This document shows positions 10,358 to 21,433 of a stretch of 64,000 nt of DNA, one piece after another. Source of the stretch: Hymenopus coronatus (taxonomy: Eukaryota > Arthropoda > Insecta > Mantodea > Hymenopodidae). The stretch covers positions 66,948,501 through 67,012,500 of the forward strand of contig CM060899.1 of the NCBI GenBank assembly GCA_030762935.1, given 5' to 3'. The position numbers were made by a program, and so were the translations under genes. The number at the start of each line of letters is the position of its first letter. Positions within the stretch are counted from its first letter, which is position 1. The notes beneath the pieces are model-generated. The model had not been told where the DNA came from, made no database searches, and worked only from the letters and a program-made list of their open reading frames with translations.

Positions 10358-11010
10358 TGTAAAAACGGTCTCCAGCACTCCGGGATCATCAGCCAAGACC
10401 TCCGCTCTCGTTGGATCCCATACAATTAGACATCATCTCAAAATGATGCTCGTGTCGTTTGGTGCACACAAATGCTGAAGAAATACAATGTTGGGGCTTC
10501 AAAAGACGTGTATAAGATTGTAAAAGGTGGCGAATCATGGATATATGTATATAAGTCGAAACGTAAACAAAAATCGACTATTTGGGTGTTTCAAGTTGAG
10601 CCATACATAACAAAAGTTGTTCGCACCCGAAGTACTGTTCATGTGGTGACATTTCCTATAGAGGAAAATGGTCCATTCTGAGCTTTACACAACCATTTGT
10701 TTGCCGGAAGTCTTCGATAAAATAAGGAAAGCACACAGTACCGTACGATCGTTCTTCATCAAGACAATACGAGTGCTCACACATCTCGTCTAACAACCAA
10801 CTATTTGAACACTCATGATTCATCATCCACCGTACAGTCCTGAATTGGCACCCAGTGACTTCTTTTTGTTCCCGAGCATCAAGAATAAAATGCGTGGACA
10901 ACGATTATGTAAATATCTTCAGCAATGTTATTCTGTAAATATATCACAGTCAAAATGTCTCACGCGTTTCATAATTTAAGACAATTCGTAGCAACGTTTG
11001 CAAATAGACC

Positions 11011-11123
11011 AATGATTAAAGCAAAAAATATACAAAAATATATATTTGAATGAACTGTAAACTTTTTATGTCCATATGATCCATTTACTCCTTAAAATAA
11101 CCACATTTTCATAGAAAAAGCTA

Positions 11124-11160
<37 letters not shown>

Positions 11161-11419
11161 GGTAAAGCGTCTATGAAATTTGAAAACTCTAGAATATGTG
11201 ACATAACTTATTAAAATTTATACCTGGTGTTGTATACAATAGTAGGTATAACCCTATAACATATCAATATTCTTGTTTGCATGTTTATTTATATAATACT
11301 TTTACTGCCTAAATTCATTTTTAGTAAAACTGAGTCTTGTTATATATTTTAAAAATATTCACATAAAATGTCTAGTTTTACAGTAAATAAGTTTACAAAT
11401 AGAACTGCTATATTATGCT
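11011..11419. other. Unassigned AT-rich stretch with (TTA)n
   Basis: (TTA)n at about 11126-11158. The first ~80 bp may be the mariner M2 3' UTR. No gene seen. Confidence 0.45.
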
Positions 11420-12272
11420 TTTACTTTCTCTACACCTATGTATATTGTGTATAGAGAAGGTATTCTTGTGCATCCAAAATTTGGTACCGATATTTCACCG
11501 GAAATACATGTTTTGGGTTCCCTGAATCCAAAAAAATGTTTCTGGAAAAAAGGTCCTTTGCGTGCGAGTGTCCGTGGACAGCATAGCTGAAAAACGAAAA
11601 GACTGTTAAATACCAAACTTACTTGGTTTTTTAAGTTTGGTATCTTGCAAGCATGCGACACGAACATTTTCCCCCCTCGCCCAACTACCCTTTACATGTA
11701 AACATTTTAGAACATTTTTATTTTCTCAAAAATTGCTCTAATGCTTTTGATTAAAATATTGCATATTATTTACCTGACAAATAATATGCATATCTTGAAT
11801 TTTCTGGGAATAGCCTCTGAAGACTACTTTATTCTGGATGAATTTTACGGAATTTTGCATAACTGCTAAACCGTAAGAGATGGACAAAAACTTACCACAC
11901 AAAAAATGTAGAGCACGTTAAACTCACCATTTATGTTATATAGGTTTTTTTCGTGGAGTTGGCCATTTTTGAGATGTTCCTTGCTTTTGGTTACAGCTTT
12001 AAAAAACGTATACTTTTCTCATACAGGAATTTGTCAACTCTTGTCTCTACAAACAAAGGAACTTCAGTCACATATCAACCAACTTTTGACTATCACTTTA
12101 ACCTATGGTACTCCCTTATTTCGCTTCTACTTACAAGGAAGCAAGTAATAAGACTATTTCTTCTTAACTTTTCTCGATTGGCATGAAGTAAATAGAAGCA
12201 TAAGCTTTTTAACAATAATTTGTTGTAGGGATGTAGAGAAAGTCATGTGAATGTAATACATCAGATGCTTTT
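11420..12272 (-). mobile_element. Family A, full-length copy
   Basis: ACTTTCTCTACACC at the left, minus-sense left terminus at the right (GTCATGTGAATGTAATACATC). The spacing of internal blocks is intact. A minus-strand SINE B follows within 12 bp. Confidence 0.9.
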
Positions 12273-12283
12273 TTAATACAAAT

Positions 12284-12427
12284 GGCACCGCAGGCGATGA
12301 CTCTGATGGCGGGGGGAACCGGAGAATCTGGAGGATCCGTCCCTGCGTTGCTTTGTCCACCATAAATTCCATATGCGGTCGCTTGGGATCGAACCCGGGC
12401 CGTATAGGTGAGAGGCGAATGGTCATA
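12284..12427 (-). mobile_element. SINE B, tRNA-derived
   Basis: Minus-sense body with box B TCGAACCCGGGCC (plus view) at about 12390 and 'ggtgagaggcgaatggt' as the reversed box A side. The body carries the family block 'ctttgtccaccataaattcc'. The 3' part is short compared with the copy at 20520. Confidence 0.75.
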
Positions 12428-12579
12428 TTACAAAAATAAAAATGTCCATCAATTATAAATGTTGACTCTCTATGGATGCCCAAAAGCTACAACAGCTAAT
12501 TACTATAAAAACGATTTTCGACTTTTTGACCGATAGTGGGCAAAAATTAATTCTCAGTATTCCTTAAAATAGGTGAAAA

Positions 12580-12805
12580 GCTTTAACTTGTTTAGCATGA
12601 AGTAGATAGAAGATTTAGCCTACGTAAGAATAGTTTATTACAGAATAGGTAGAGAAACCCGTGTGAATGGAATGCATCAGATTTTTAATTTCTCTAGACG
12701 TACTATATACATAGTGTATAGAGAGGGTATTGCATTGCACCCAAAAATTCCATACCGAGATTTCATCGATAATACACGTTTTAGGGTCCCCTTTATCCAA
12801 AAAAT
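12580..12805 (-). mobile_element. Two family A fragments, head to tail
   Basis: 12580-12686 is a left-terminal piece (GTGTGAATGGAATGCATCAGA then TTTTT). Directly after the T-run, 12687-12805 is the right-terminal piece of the next copy, broken off after ~120 bp where a third copy starts. Confidence 0.85.
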
Positions 12806-13253
12806 TACTTTCTCTGCACGTACTCTGTACATAATGTATAGAGAAGGTATTGCATTTCCGTGATTTTACCGGAAATACACGTATCCAAAAAAAAAAAAAA
12901 AAAAAAAAAAAATTAGAAGAAGGTCCGTTTGACTGTGAGGACGATAACTCAAAAACGAAAAGTCGCTAAAATACCAAACTTGGTATTTAAGTTTATTATC
13001 TTCCAGGGATGCAATTTTCAAGAAAATTTTCCCACCCATAGAAAAAAATTCGAAATATTTTATTTTCTCAAAAATGGCTCAAATGACTTTAATTAAAATA
13101 CTGTATTTTAAAGTAATTTACATGACAAATAAAATGTGTATCTTGAATTTTCTGGAAATAACCTCTATAAAGACCTGTTTATTCAGGATGAATTTTGATG
13201 AATTTGCATAATTAGTAAACCATAAGGGATAGACAAAAACGTATTACATAAAA
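12806..13253 (-). mobile_element. Family A, copy lacking its left half
   Basis: Starts ACTTTCTCTGCACG with an internal poly(A) of ~24 at 12888-12911, and runs to 'gatagacaaaaacgtattacataaaaaag'. It then abuts an oppositely oriented copy, giving a tail-to-tail inverted pair centred on about 13255. Confidence 0.85.
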
Positions 13254-13256
13254 AAG

Positions 13257-14129
13257 TCTGATGTGCACCATTCACATGACTTTCTCCATATCCTACAACA
13301 AATAATTCTTAAAAAGCTTATACTTCTATTTACTTTATGCTAATCAGACAAAAATAGCAGAAATAGTCTAATTACTCGCTTCCTTGTAAGTAGGAGCGAA
13401 ATAAGGGACAACCGTACGTTAAAGTGATAGTCAAAACCTGGTTGCTATGTCAATGAAGTTCCTTTGTCTATATGGAAAGGAGTAGACAAGTTCCTGTATG
13501 AGAAAAGTATACGTTTTTCATAGCAGAAACCAAAAATAAGGAATGTCACAAAAACGACGAACTCCACGAAAAAATGTATATAACATAAATTGTGTGTTTT
13601 AATGTGCTCTACATTTTTTGTGTAGTAAATTTTTGTCCATCTCTTACGGTTTAGCAGTTATTCAAAATTTAGTAAAATTCATCCAGAATAAACTACTCTT
13701 CAGAGGCTATTCCCAGAAAATTCAAGATATACATTTTATTTGTCAGATAAACATGTTTAATATACGAAATTTTAATCAAAATCGTTACAGCCATTTTTGA
13801 GAAAATCAAAATTTTAGAAAAAAGTTCCATGTAAAGGGTAGTTGGGGTTGGGGGGATTTTTCTCAAAATCTTCAGGTCGCATCCCTGGAAGATACTAAAC
13901 TTAAATACCAAGTTTGGTATTTTACCGACTTTTCGTTTTTGAGTTATCGTGTTCACAGACACACGGACACACACAGACACACACGGACCTTTTTGTGAAA
14001 ATGCTTTTCTTTGGATATTGGGGACCCTAAAACATATATTTCCGGTGAAATCTCGGTATCGAATTTTTTGGTGGAGTGCAATACATTCTCTATGCACTAT
14101 GTACATAGTGCGTATGGACAAAGTAAAAA
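13257..14129 (+). mobile_element. Family A, full-length copy
   Basis: Starts TCTGATGTGCACC, ends TGCGTATGGACAAAGTAAAAA. The minus strand keeps the recurring frame open for 142 codons (13693-14121). Confidence 0.92.
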
Positions 14130-14136
14130 GTACGAC

Positions 14137-15322
14137 CCTTTAAACACACAAATTATGTCATTTACAATTTTTTCGTGGAGATCACCATTTTTATATATTC
14201 TTTGTTGTTGCTTTCAGTTCTAATATACTTATACATTCCTCATACGTATTTGTCAATTCCTGATAATGCAAAGAAACGGATTTCAACCAATTGGCAACCA
14301 GCTTTTAAAATATTTGACTATCGTTTTATCATAGGGAGCTGCCTTATTTCCTTTGTACTTATAAGAAAGTAAATAATAAAACAATGCCTGCTAATTGATT
14401 TGCAAGAAGTAGATAGAAGAATAAGCTTTTTAACAATAATTTATTATAGAGATGTAGAGAAAGTCATGTGAATGCAGCATGTCAGATTTTTACTTTCTCT
14501 ATACGTAGTTGTACATAGTGTATAGAGAAGATATTGTATTGCAAACAAAAATTCGATATCGACATTTCACCGGAAATATATGTTTTGAGACCCCCGGGAT
14601 CATGAAAAGCATTTTTAGAAAAATATCTGTCTGTCTGTCTGCCTGTGTGTTTAAGTGTGTGTGTGGGTGTCTGTAGGCAGCATATCTCAAAAATGAAAAG
14701 ACCATTAAAAACCAAACTTGGTATTTAAGTTTGGTAGCTTCCAAGGATGCGACACGAAGATTTTTCAAGAAAATCCCCCCTCCACAAACTATGCTTTACG
14801 TGGGAAAATACTTGAAAAGTTTGATTTTCTTAAAAAATGGATCTAACGGCTTTGATTAAAATCTCGTATATTTTTGATATTTACTTGCAAAATAAAATGT
14901 ATATCTTACATTTACTAAGAATAGCCTCAAAAGACCTATTTATTCTGGATGATTTTTATTGAATTTTGCATAACTGGTAAACCATAAAAGATAGACAAAA
15001 ACTTACTACACAAAAATGTAGATCACGATAAAACACAATTGTTTCGTGAAGTTGCCCATTGTTATATATTCCCTGTTGGTGGTGTCGGTTCTGATGTACT
15101 TAAACTTTCCTCATACTGGTGTTTGTCAATTCCTGGTAATGCAAAGAAACGGTTTTCAATTACATGGTCACTACATGGTTTTATCATTCGGTGCTGCCTT
15201 ATTTCCCTTCTACTTATAAGGCAGTAAATAACAATAATCGATTAGCAAGAATAAGTTTTTTAACTATCATTTGTTACAGAGATTTAAAGAAAGTCATATG
15301 AATGGAACATTTCAGATTTTTT
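14137..15322 (-). mobile_element. Family A, truncated copy followed head to tail by a full copy
   Basis: 14137-14491 is the left ~355 bp of one copy, ending GTCAGATTTTT. 14492-15322 is a complete copy starting ACTTTCTCTATACG and ending TTTCAGATTTTTTT. A single T-run separates the two. This closes the 12.6-15.3 kb cluster. Confidence 0.9.
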
Positions 15323-15346
15323 TGTGTATTGATTAAAATACAATAT

Positions 15347-15612
15347 GTTGGATAGGTAGAGCCAGACTGAAAAATTCAATGCCATAGCCGGAATTTGAAC
15401 CACGAATCTCCCGGTCTCTAGCCAGTTGCTCTGTCATTGAGCTACCATGGCAGCATGCCAGCATAGCATTGAATTTCTCAACTGACTTGCATGTTTCCCG
15501 GTAAACCACAAGGTGTTCTCAAATTATTTTGAGATGACAATCCTAATGGAGATCCATGGTTCAAATCCCGGCTATGACAGTGAATTTTTCAGTCTGACTC
15601 TACTTATCCAAC
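15347..15612. mobile_element. tRNA-derived foldback element
   Basis: Two ~65-bp inverted arms, 15348-15412 and 15548-15612, both starting TTGGATAGGTAGAG-like when read inwards. The left arm runs into a nearly complete minus-sense tRNA-like sequence (15388-15456). Read in its own sense it begins TGCCATGGTAGCTCAATGAC and pairs through its 3' end CTATGGCA to give a 7-bp acceptor stem. It also has D-arm GCTC/GAGC, anticodon stem CTGG/CCGG and B-box GGTTCAAATTCC. The right arm has the same 3' half in plus sense (GGTTCAAATCCCGGC). The T-stem is poor, so I read it as a mobile derivative, not a tRNA gene. Confidence 0.75.
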
Positions 15613-16165
15613 TCCTGTCCTATACACGGCTTGTGTGGAAAAAACAATTAATCCAATAAAATACAGTATGTTAAATATTTTCACTACAAGTGATGCATAT
15701 ACATCTGGAATTTTCTGGCAATAATTCTGTGTATTCCTTTACATTTTGAATACATTTTGCTACATAACTGATGGACCGTATAAGAACTTCATGATGTATA
15801 CATGCTTTGATGTTCCATATAATCATTCATTGGTGCAGCACATGAATATTTTACGAGTTATACTTTCAAAATTCTGCTCCACATTAGAAGGAAGTCATAT
15901 ATGAGGCCACAGCTCCATATTCTCGTAAACAGGAGGACCACGATGTGAATGCTTGATGACATGAGTCACGTGCTCTTGATGGATATAATGCATCACCGAA
16001 ATGCGTAAGTGACATCTGGTCAACATTCGTTAGTCACGCCTGATTTTCTACTGTCAATAGCATATGACTGTAAATGTCACAAAATAGCTCGACTGATACT
16101 GGCTTAGGAATGTCTTCATCTTTCTCTGTTTCATCTGCTGCTTTAAAGTGTCTATATATAGCGTT
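15613..16165. other. Unassigned stretch before the satellite
   Basis: No coding or repeat signal recognised, apart from the gradual start of satellite-like text at about 16160. Confidence 0.35.
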
Positions 16166-17793
16166 GAAACCGCTACTCTATTGCGCAATTCAAGCGCCGT
16201 TTAAGATATTTTGTTTAGAATCATGTTAAAGTTGCTTATATAACATGTCTTTAAACCACTATTCCATTGCGCTATTTAAGCGCCGTTTAAGACATTTTGT
16301 TTAGAATCATGTTAAAGTTGCTTATATTACATTTCTTAAAATCATTATTCCATTGCGCATTTAAGCGCAGTTTAAGATATTTTGTTTAGAATCATGTTAT
16401 AGTTGCTTATATAACTTTTCTAAAATCATTATTCCATTGTGCATTTAAGCGCAGTTTAAGATATTTTGTTTAGAATCATGTTATAGTTTCTTATATAACT
16501 TTTCTTAAAATCATTATTCCATTGCGCATTTAAGCGCCGTTTAAGATATTTTGTTTAGAATCATGTTATAGTTTCTTATATAACTTTTCTTAAAATCACT
16601 ACTCCATTGCGCTATTCAAGCGCAGTTTAAGATATTTTGTTTAGAATCATGTTATAGTTTCTTATATAACTTTTCTTAAAATCATTATTCCATTGCGCAT
16701 TTAAGCGCCGTTTAAGATATTTTGTTTAGAATCATGTTATAGTTTCTTATATAACTTTTCTTAAAATCACTACTCCATTGCGCTATTCAAGCGCAGTTTA
16801 AGATATTTTGTTTAGAATCATGTTATAGTTTCTTATACAACATTTCTGAAAATCACTACTCCATTGCGCATTTAAGCGCCGTTTAAGATATTTTGTTTAG
16901 AATCATGTTATAGTTTCTTATATAACTTTTCCTAAAATCACTATTCCATTGCGCTATTCAAGCGCAGTTTAAGATATTTTGTTTAGAATCATGTTATAGT
17001 TTCTTATATAACTTTTCTTAAAATCATTATTCCATTGCGCTATTTAAGCGGCGTTTAAGATATTTTGTTTAGAATCATGTTATAGTTTCTTATATAACAT
17101 TTCTTAAAATCAATATTCCATTGCGCTATTCAAGCGCAGTTTAAGATATTTTGTTTAGAATCATGTTATAGTTTCTTATATAACTTTTCTTAAAATCATT
17201 ATTCCATTGCGCTATTTAAGCGGCGGTTAAGATATTTTGTTTAGAATCATGTTATAGTTTCTTATATAACATTTCTTAAAATCATTATTCCATTGCGCTA
17301 TTCAAGCGCAGTTTAAAATATTTTGTTTAGAATCATGTTATAGTTTCTTATATAACTTTTCTTAAAATCATTATTCCATTGCGCTATTTAAGCGCCGTTT
17401 AAGATATTTTGTTTAGAATCATGTTAAAGTTGCTTATATTACATTTCTTAAAATCATTATTCCATTGCGCATTTAAGCGCAGTTTAAGATATTTTGTTTA
17501 GAATCATGTTAAAGTTGCTTATATTACATTTCTTAAAATCATTATTCCATTGCGCATTTAAGCGCAGTTTAAGATATTTCGTTTAGAATCATGTTATAGT
17601 TTCTTATACAACTTTTCTTAAAATCATTATTCCATTGCGCTATTTAAGCGCAGTTTAAGATATTTCGTTTAGAATCATGTTATAGTTTCTTATATAACTT
17701 TTCTTAAAATTACTGTTCCATTGCGCTATTTAAGCGCCGTTTAAGATATTTTGTTTAGAATCATGTTATAGTTGCTTATATAACATTTATTAA
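16166..17793 (+). repeat. 85-bp tandem satellite, 19 monomers
   Basis: The anchor CCATTGCGC recurs at 16264, 16350, 16434, 16519, 16604, 16690, 16775, 16861, 16946, 17032, 17118, 17204, 17290, 17376, 17462, 17547, 17632 and 17718, with a diverged first unit at 16177. The mean period is 85.5 bp. Each unit holds dyad TGCGC/GCGCA around ATTTAA and dyad GTTATA/TATAAC. From 16519 to 17376 two monomer types alternate (…AAGCGCCG and …TTCAAGCGCAG), a 171-bp higher-order dimer. The outer units do not alternate. No spacers and no coding potential. Confidence 0.96.
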
Positions 17794-18123
17794 GGGGACA
17801 AGAAAGTTTGAACATATGGAAATTACACCTTATGTGAGTTAAATTCTCACTGCTCTTAAAGTTTTTAATGCTTTTTTTTCTGAAATATTAATGAATTATT
17901 CTATAAATCACGAAAATTATTTCAAATGGTTGTTTGTCTTGATATCTTATGTGGTTGAGTCTGTAAACAGTATCTCATTCAGCAGAAAAATAATACAATT
18001 TTCCCTTAAAACGTGTAAATTTTTGTGCCCTTTTCTCTGACATTACTTGCAATATAGAATCATATATTTGCATGCCTGTTTTTAGTATAATATATCTTTT
18101 GAACCTTAATTATCTAGTTGTAT
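17794..18123. other. Unassigned AT-rich stretch after the satellite
   Basis: Nothing recognised. The satellite stops cleanly at about 17793 in 'taacatttattaagggg'. Confidence 0.4.
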
Positions 18124-18603
18124 ACAACGGCCGTTTTTTTCAACATCCGATAGGCTATAAACAAAAGACAAGTTCATACAAAACAATTATTTTTTTACTT
18201 TTCAACATAATCACCGAAAAGATTGAGACATTTATCGTCCCTGTGCACTAGATTTGCAAAAGCCGCTTCAAAAAATGTTGCCACCAATGATTTCAAATGA
18301 GCATTGACGTTGTTTTGAAGATCTTCGTTGGTTTGAAACTGCTGCCCTCTCCTAGCCACGGTTTCAGTTCAGGGAAACGGTGAAAGTCGCTAGGTGCCAG
18401 GTCAGGACTGAACGGCGGATGATCAAAATTGTCCCATTGAAATTGTTCAAGAAGCCAATGGGTTGTGCCAGCAGTGTGTGTACGAGCGTTGTCATGGATC
18501 AACACGTCCTGAAGTCAGCATTCCTCTTCGTTGGTTTTGAATGGTTCTCCGCAAACATCGTAAAGTACGAAGATCTTCAAAACAACGTAAATACTCATTG
18601 GAA
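18124..18603. mobile_element. Foldback element F, copy 2
   Basis: Left arm from ACGGCCGTTTTTTTC to GAAGATCTTC at 18318. Then a minus-sense core reading PPFSPDLAPSDFHRFPELK and IHDNARTHTAG, and a second GAAGATCTTC at about 18570. A plus-sense arm follows but is cut at 18603 by a family A copy. Catalytic Asp spacing is 34. Frames are broken. Confidence 0.82.
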
Positions 18604-19030
18604 ATCAGTTATGCAGAATTCAGAAAAATTCATACAGAATACAGAGGCCCTCAGAGTCTGTTCCCATAAATCTCAAGATATATTATTTGTTTGTAAATAT
18701 CTTAATTACTGTAGATTATAATCAAAATCCTTACAGCCATGTTTGAGATAACCAAACCTTTCGAAACTTTTACCTTATAAAGTGTGGGATGGGAGAATTT
18801 TCTTGAACAAATTCATGTCACGTCCTTGGAAGATACTGAATTTAAATAGCAAGTTTGGTGTTTAACGCACTTTCCGTTTTTGAGCTATGCTGCCCACACA
18901 CACACACAGTCGCATACGAGCATTTTATAAGCATATTTTTTTGGGTTTTAGGGGACCCCAAAGTATGTTTTTCTAGTGAAATATCTACATCAAATTTTTG
19001 GGTATACATACGTGCTTGAGAAAGTAAAAA
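18604..19030 (+). mobile_element. Family A, left-truncated copy
   Basis: Starts in the middle of the element at 'cagttatgca' and ends TGAGAAAGTAAAAA. The terminal hairpin is largely lost ('gtatacatacgtgc'). Confidence 0.85.
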
Positions 19031-19344
19031 GATGCACGTGGGCTAGTTATCCATTCTAAACGTACCACTACCAGAAACTGAAACCTTGATGAAATGAGGA
19101 AAACGTTTTCCAAGAGAAGTTTTGAAAGTGAATACTTTTGGCATTCAGCAAGATAAACTAGATAATTACATCCATCATTGTCATTACCTAGCTAGGAATA
19201 TCCATTAACACTAATTATAAAAGTTGATATAATCACTACGTTTCATCTTAATTATTCTTCAACCTGCCATTCCAAATGACTGTATGGATAGATACCCCGA
19301 GAGTAATGACTAATAGCTGAAACAGACGAATTGAAGTTCAGGGT
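19031..19344. other. Unassigned stretch
   Basis: No features recognised. Confidence 0.3.
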
Positions 19345-19963
19345 GTTAATGAACTATACCGAAATATTTTCACAGAATATGTAGATTACTTAAATAGGTA
19401 ATTCAAGACAAGAGACTTATGGCCTGTTTATTGAAATTTCGCAGTAATAGCTGTAAGCTTCTGAAGTGCTAGTAAGCCACGTATCGCGGCACTTCGTCTG
19501 GAATGAAAAAAGAAATAATAAAAAACATTTACTCATTGACAGGAATCGAACTCATGACCTTTGGAATAGCATCTTCCCGTGTTACACTTAAGCCACCAAA
19601 GCAGTTGAAAAATTGCCTCCAGATTAGGAAACATAACTTAAAAACATAGTTAATGAATGCTCAGTGCCTCACTGTCAAGTGATTAGTTCGAGATTTTACA
19701 GATTTTTGCAACATTAAATCTTGAGAACGCTAGTAACGAGTTGCTAAAAATGATATTTCTATACTCGGGCAGCAGTTTTAAAGACATTCTAAGTCAGTTT
19801 TTCAACCTGGTTTGCTTTAACACTGACTTATCAGCACCTGATACCCACACGTTTAACGCTATGTAGTTGCGTTATGTTTATCCGGGGACCATACATCGCC
19901 GATCTCAAATTACTTATATCAGTCACCTGCACAATCTCGCAAATTATTTCGGGGTAGTTCATG
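19345..19963. mobile_element. TIR element T with tRNA-like segment, copy 1
   Basis: Ends in inverted ATGAACTATACCGAAAT and ATTTCGGGGTAGTTCAT. It contains a minus-sense tRNA-like part at about 19540-19612 (plus view: 'gacaggaatcgaactcatgacc', a reversed B-box). It aligns over its whole length with 28911-29645 but lacks the plus-sense tRNA-like segment of that copy. No coding frame. Confidence 0.78.
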
Positions 19964-19986
19964 AATATCCTGTGCATACCCGGTAT

Positions 19987-20248
19987 CACAGTCCTTAGCG
20001 CGGAGGTAACTGCCAAGCAGCAGACCTGAGCTCGATTCCCGGAACCAGCCGCTGGGAGACCTGGTTCGGGATGCACTCAGCCTCGTGAGGACCTTGGGGA
20101 GTCAATTGAGGAGGTACTCGAGGTGCTGATCACGACTCACCCTCCAGCACTGCACCCCATTCATGACGCCATCGGGCCGAGATGGGGGATGATGCGGCCG
20201 GACGGTAGGTCTTGGTCCCATGTGGATTGCCGTGCCATGGAGTACGTT
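19987..20248 (+). mobile_element. SINE A, copy 1
   Basis: Flanked by the 9-bp duplication ACCCGGTAT (19978-19986 and 20249-20257). tRNA-derived head: 'cttagcgcggaggtaactgcc' as box A and CTCGATTCCCGG as box B. The body has blocks shared with the other two copies: ACTCAGCCTCGTGAGG, 'ctgcaccccattcatgacg' and GTGCCATGGAGT at the 3' end. It landed just right of element T and just left of family A. Confidence 0.88.
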
Positions 20249-20263
20249 ACCCGGTATTACATT

Positions 20264-20519
20264 TTAATTTCTCTAGTACGTATATACCGCGTAAATAGTA
20301 GACAGAGAATTTATTGTATTCGGCCCAAAAATTCGATACCGAGATTTCACCGGGAATACATATTGTGAGCCACGAGAATCTAAAAAGCTAGGTGTTTGTG
20401 TGAAAACTACTCAAAAACGATGTCCTTTAATTGTCAAACTTGGTATTTAAGTTTAGTGTCATCCAACGATGCATCTTCAGGAAAAATCCCTCTACCCCAA
20501 GCCATGCTTGAGATGGAAA
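20264..20519 (-). mobile_element. Family A, right-terminal part
   Basis: Starts AATTTCTCTAGTACG and keeps the 'ttcgataccgagatttcaccgg' block. It is broken at 20519 by SINE B. Confidence 0.85.
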
Positions 20520-20748
20520 TGGGCCGCGCCGTGCCGACTGGTTAGACCATTTGCTCTCACCTAGACGGCCCGGGTTCGTCCCAAACGACAGCATGTGAGA
20601 TTTGTGGTGGACAAAGCGGTGCAGGGGCTCGTTTTCCTCGGGTCCTCCGGTTTCTTCCGCCATCGCATTCCACCGGTGCTCCATCTTCGTTTCATGTATC
20701 ATCGCTTGCGGTGCCACAAGTAGTAAAAGAGGACGTTAAACACTACAA
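20520..20748 (+). mobile_element. SINE B, best copy
   Basis: tRNA-like head with box A side GCCGACTGGTTAGACCATT and box B CCGGGTTCGTCCC (20570-20582). The body includes 'tttgtggtggacaaagcgg' and 'caccggtgctccatcttcg'; the 3' end is GGACGTTAAACACTAC. No target duplication is clear. Confidence 0.82.
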
Positions 20749-20752
20749 AAAA

Positions 20753-21380
20753 TCTTATGTATACCATTCACATTACTTTCTCGTTGTAACAAATTATTGA
20801 TAAAAAGCTTATTCTTGTATTGACTTCATGCTAATCGAGAAAAACTTAGCAGAAAGTCTTATTACTTGCTTCCTTGTAAGTAGAAGCGAAATAAGGGAGC
20901 ACTATAGGTTAAAGTGATAGTAAAAGCTGGTTGCTATATGACTGAAGTTCCTTTGTTTGTATGGACACGAGTTGACAAATTCCTGTATGAGAAAAGTAAA
21001 AAACCTGAAACCCAAAACAAGGAATATCTCAAAAACGATCAACTCCTGGAAAAAATTGTGTGTTTTAATGTGCTCTACATTTTTTGTGTGGTAAGTTTTT
21101 GTCTATTTCTTACGGTTTAGCAGTTACGCAAAATTTCCTAAAATTCATACAGAATAAAGTAGTCTTCAGAGGCTATTCCCATAAAATTCAAGATATACAT
21201 TTTATTTGTCAGGTAAATATCTTTAATATACGATAGTTTAATCAAAATCTTTAGAGCCCTTTTTGAGAAAATCAAAATTTTCGAAAAAAAGTTCCATGTA
21301 AAGGGTAGTTGGGGGTGGAGGGTTTTTCTTGAAAACCTTCGTGTCGCATCCTTGGAAGATACCAAACTTAAATACCAAGT
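20753..21380 (+). mobile_element. Family A, copy lacking its right end
   Basis: Starts TCTTATGTATACC and stops at 'aataccaagt', losing the last ~230 bp. A short minus-sense terminal piece follows. Confidence 0.87.
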
Positions 21381-21387
21381 AAAGAAA

Positions 21388-21433
21388 AGAGATGTAGAGA
21401 AAGTCATGTGAATGGATCACATCAGATTTTTTT
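21388..21433 (-). mobile_element. Family A, left-terminal stub
   Basis: Only 'gatgtagagaaagtcatgtg' to ATCACATCAGA plus a T-run. With the preceding copy it makes an inverted pair missing both right ends. Confidence 0.8.

Larger units (their letters stand above)
9201..10405 (-). mobile_element. Short retroposon with (ATC)n tail, itself split by a family A copy
   Basis: Flanked by the perfect 12-bp target duplication TCTCGTTGGATC (9189-9200 and 10406-10417), which lies in the mariner SRWI codons. In minus sense it starts near 10405, is interrupted at 9488-10357 by family A, and ends in (ATC)n, seen as (GAT)n at 9204-9242. The tail, the 'gttgagcatcgttaaaccc'-type 3' end and the duplication length fit LINE-driven retrotransposition of a SINE-sized RNA of ~330 bp. 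No clear box A/B was found. Confidence 0.72.
8041..11010 (+). pseudogene. Mariner M2 (mellifera/mori-like) split by nested insertions
   Basis: Three plus-strand pieces rebuild one transposase. 8100-8447 gives FGDETPSYTTGKR and, after frame changes, GISSTSLYKALHDHF. 9169-9200 gives AVKKLCSRWI. 10406-11010 gives SRWIPYN, then MLKKYNVGASKDVYKIVKGG, ESWIYVY, QSTIWVFQ-like text, HQDNTSAHTSRLTTNYL and PPYSPELAPSDFFLFPSIK. The family motif GDESWIY is GGESWIY here, so the first catalytic Asp is lost, and there are stops and shifts besides. The first break is a TIR element, the second a retroposon with target duplications. Exact outer ends were not located. Confidence 0.8.

Noticed and set aside
16166..17793. 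Regular 85-bp spacing suggesting a CRISPR array
   Set aside because: Whole monomers repeat with no unique spacers, and the context is eukaryotic. It is a satellite.
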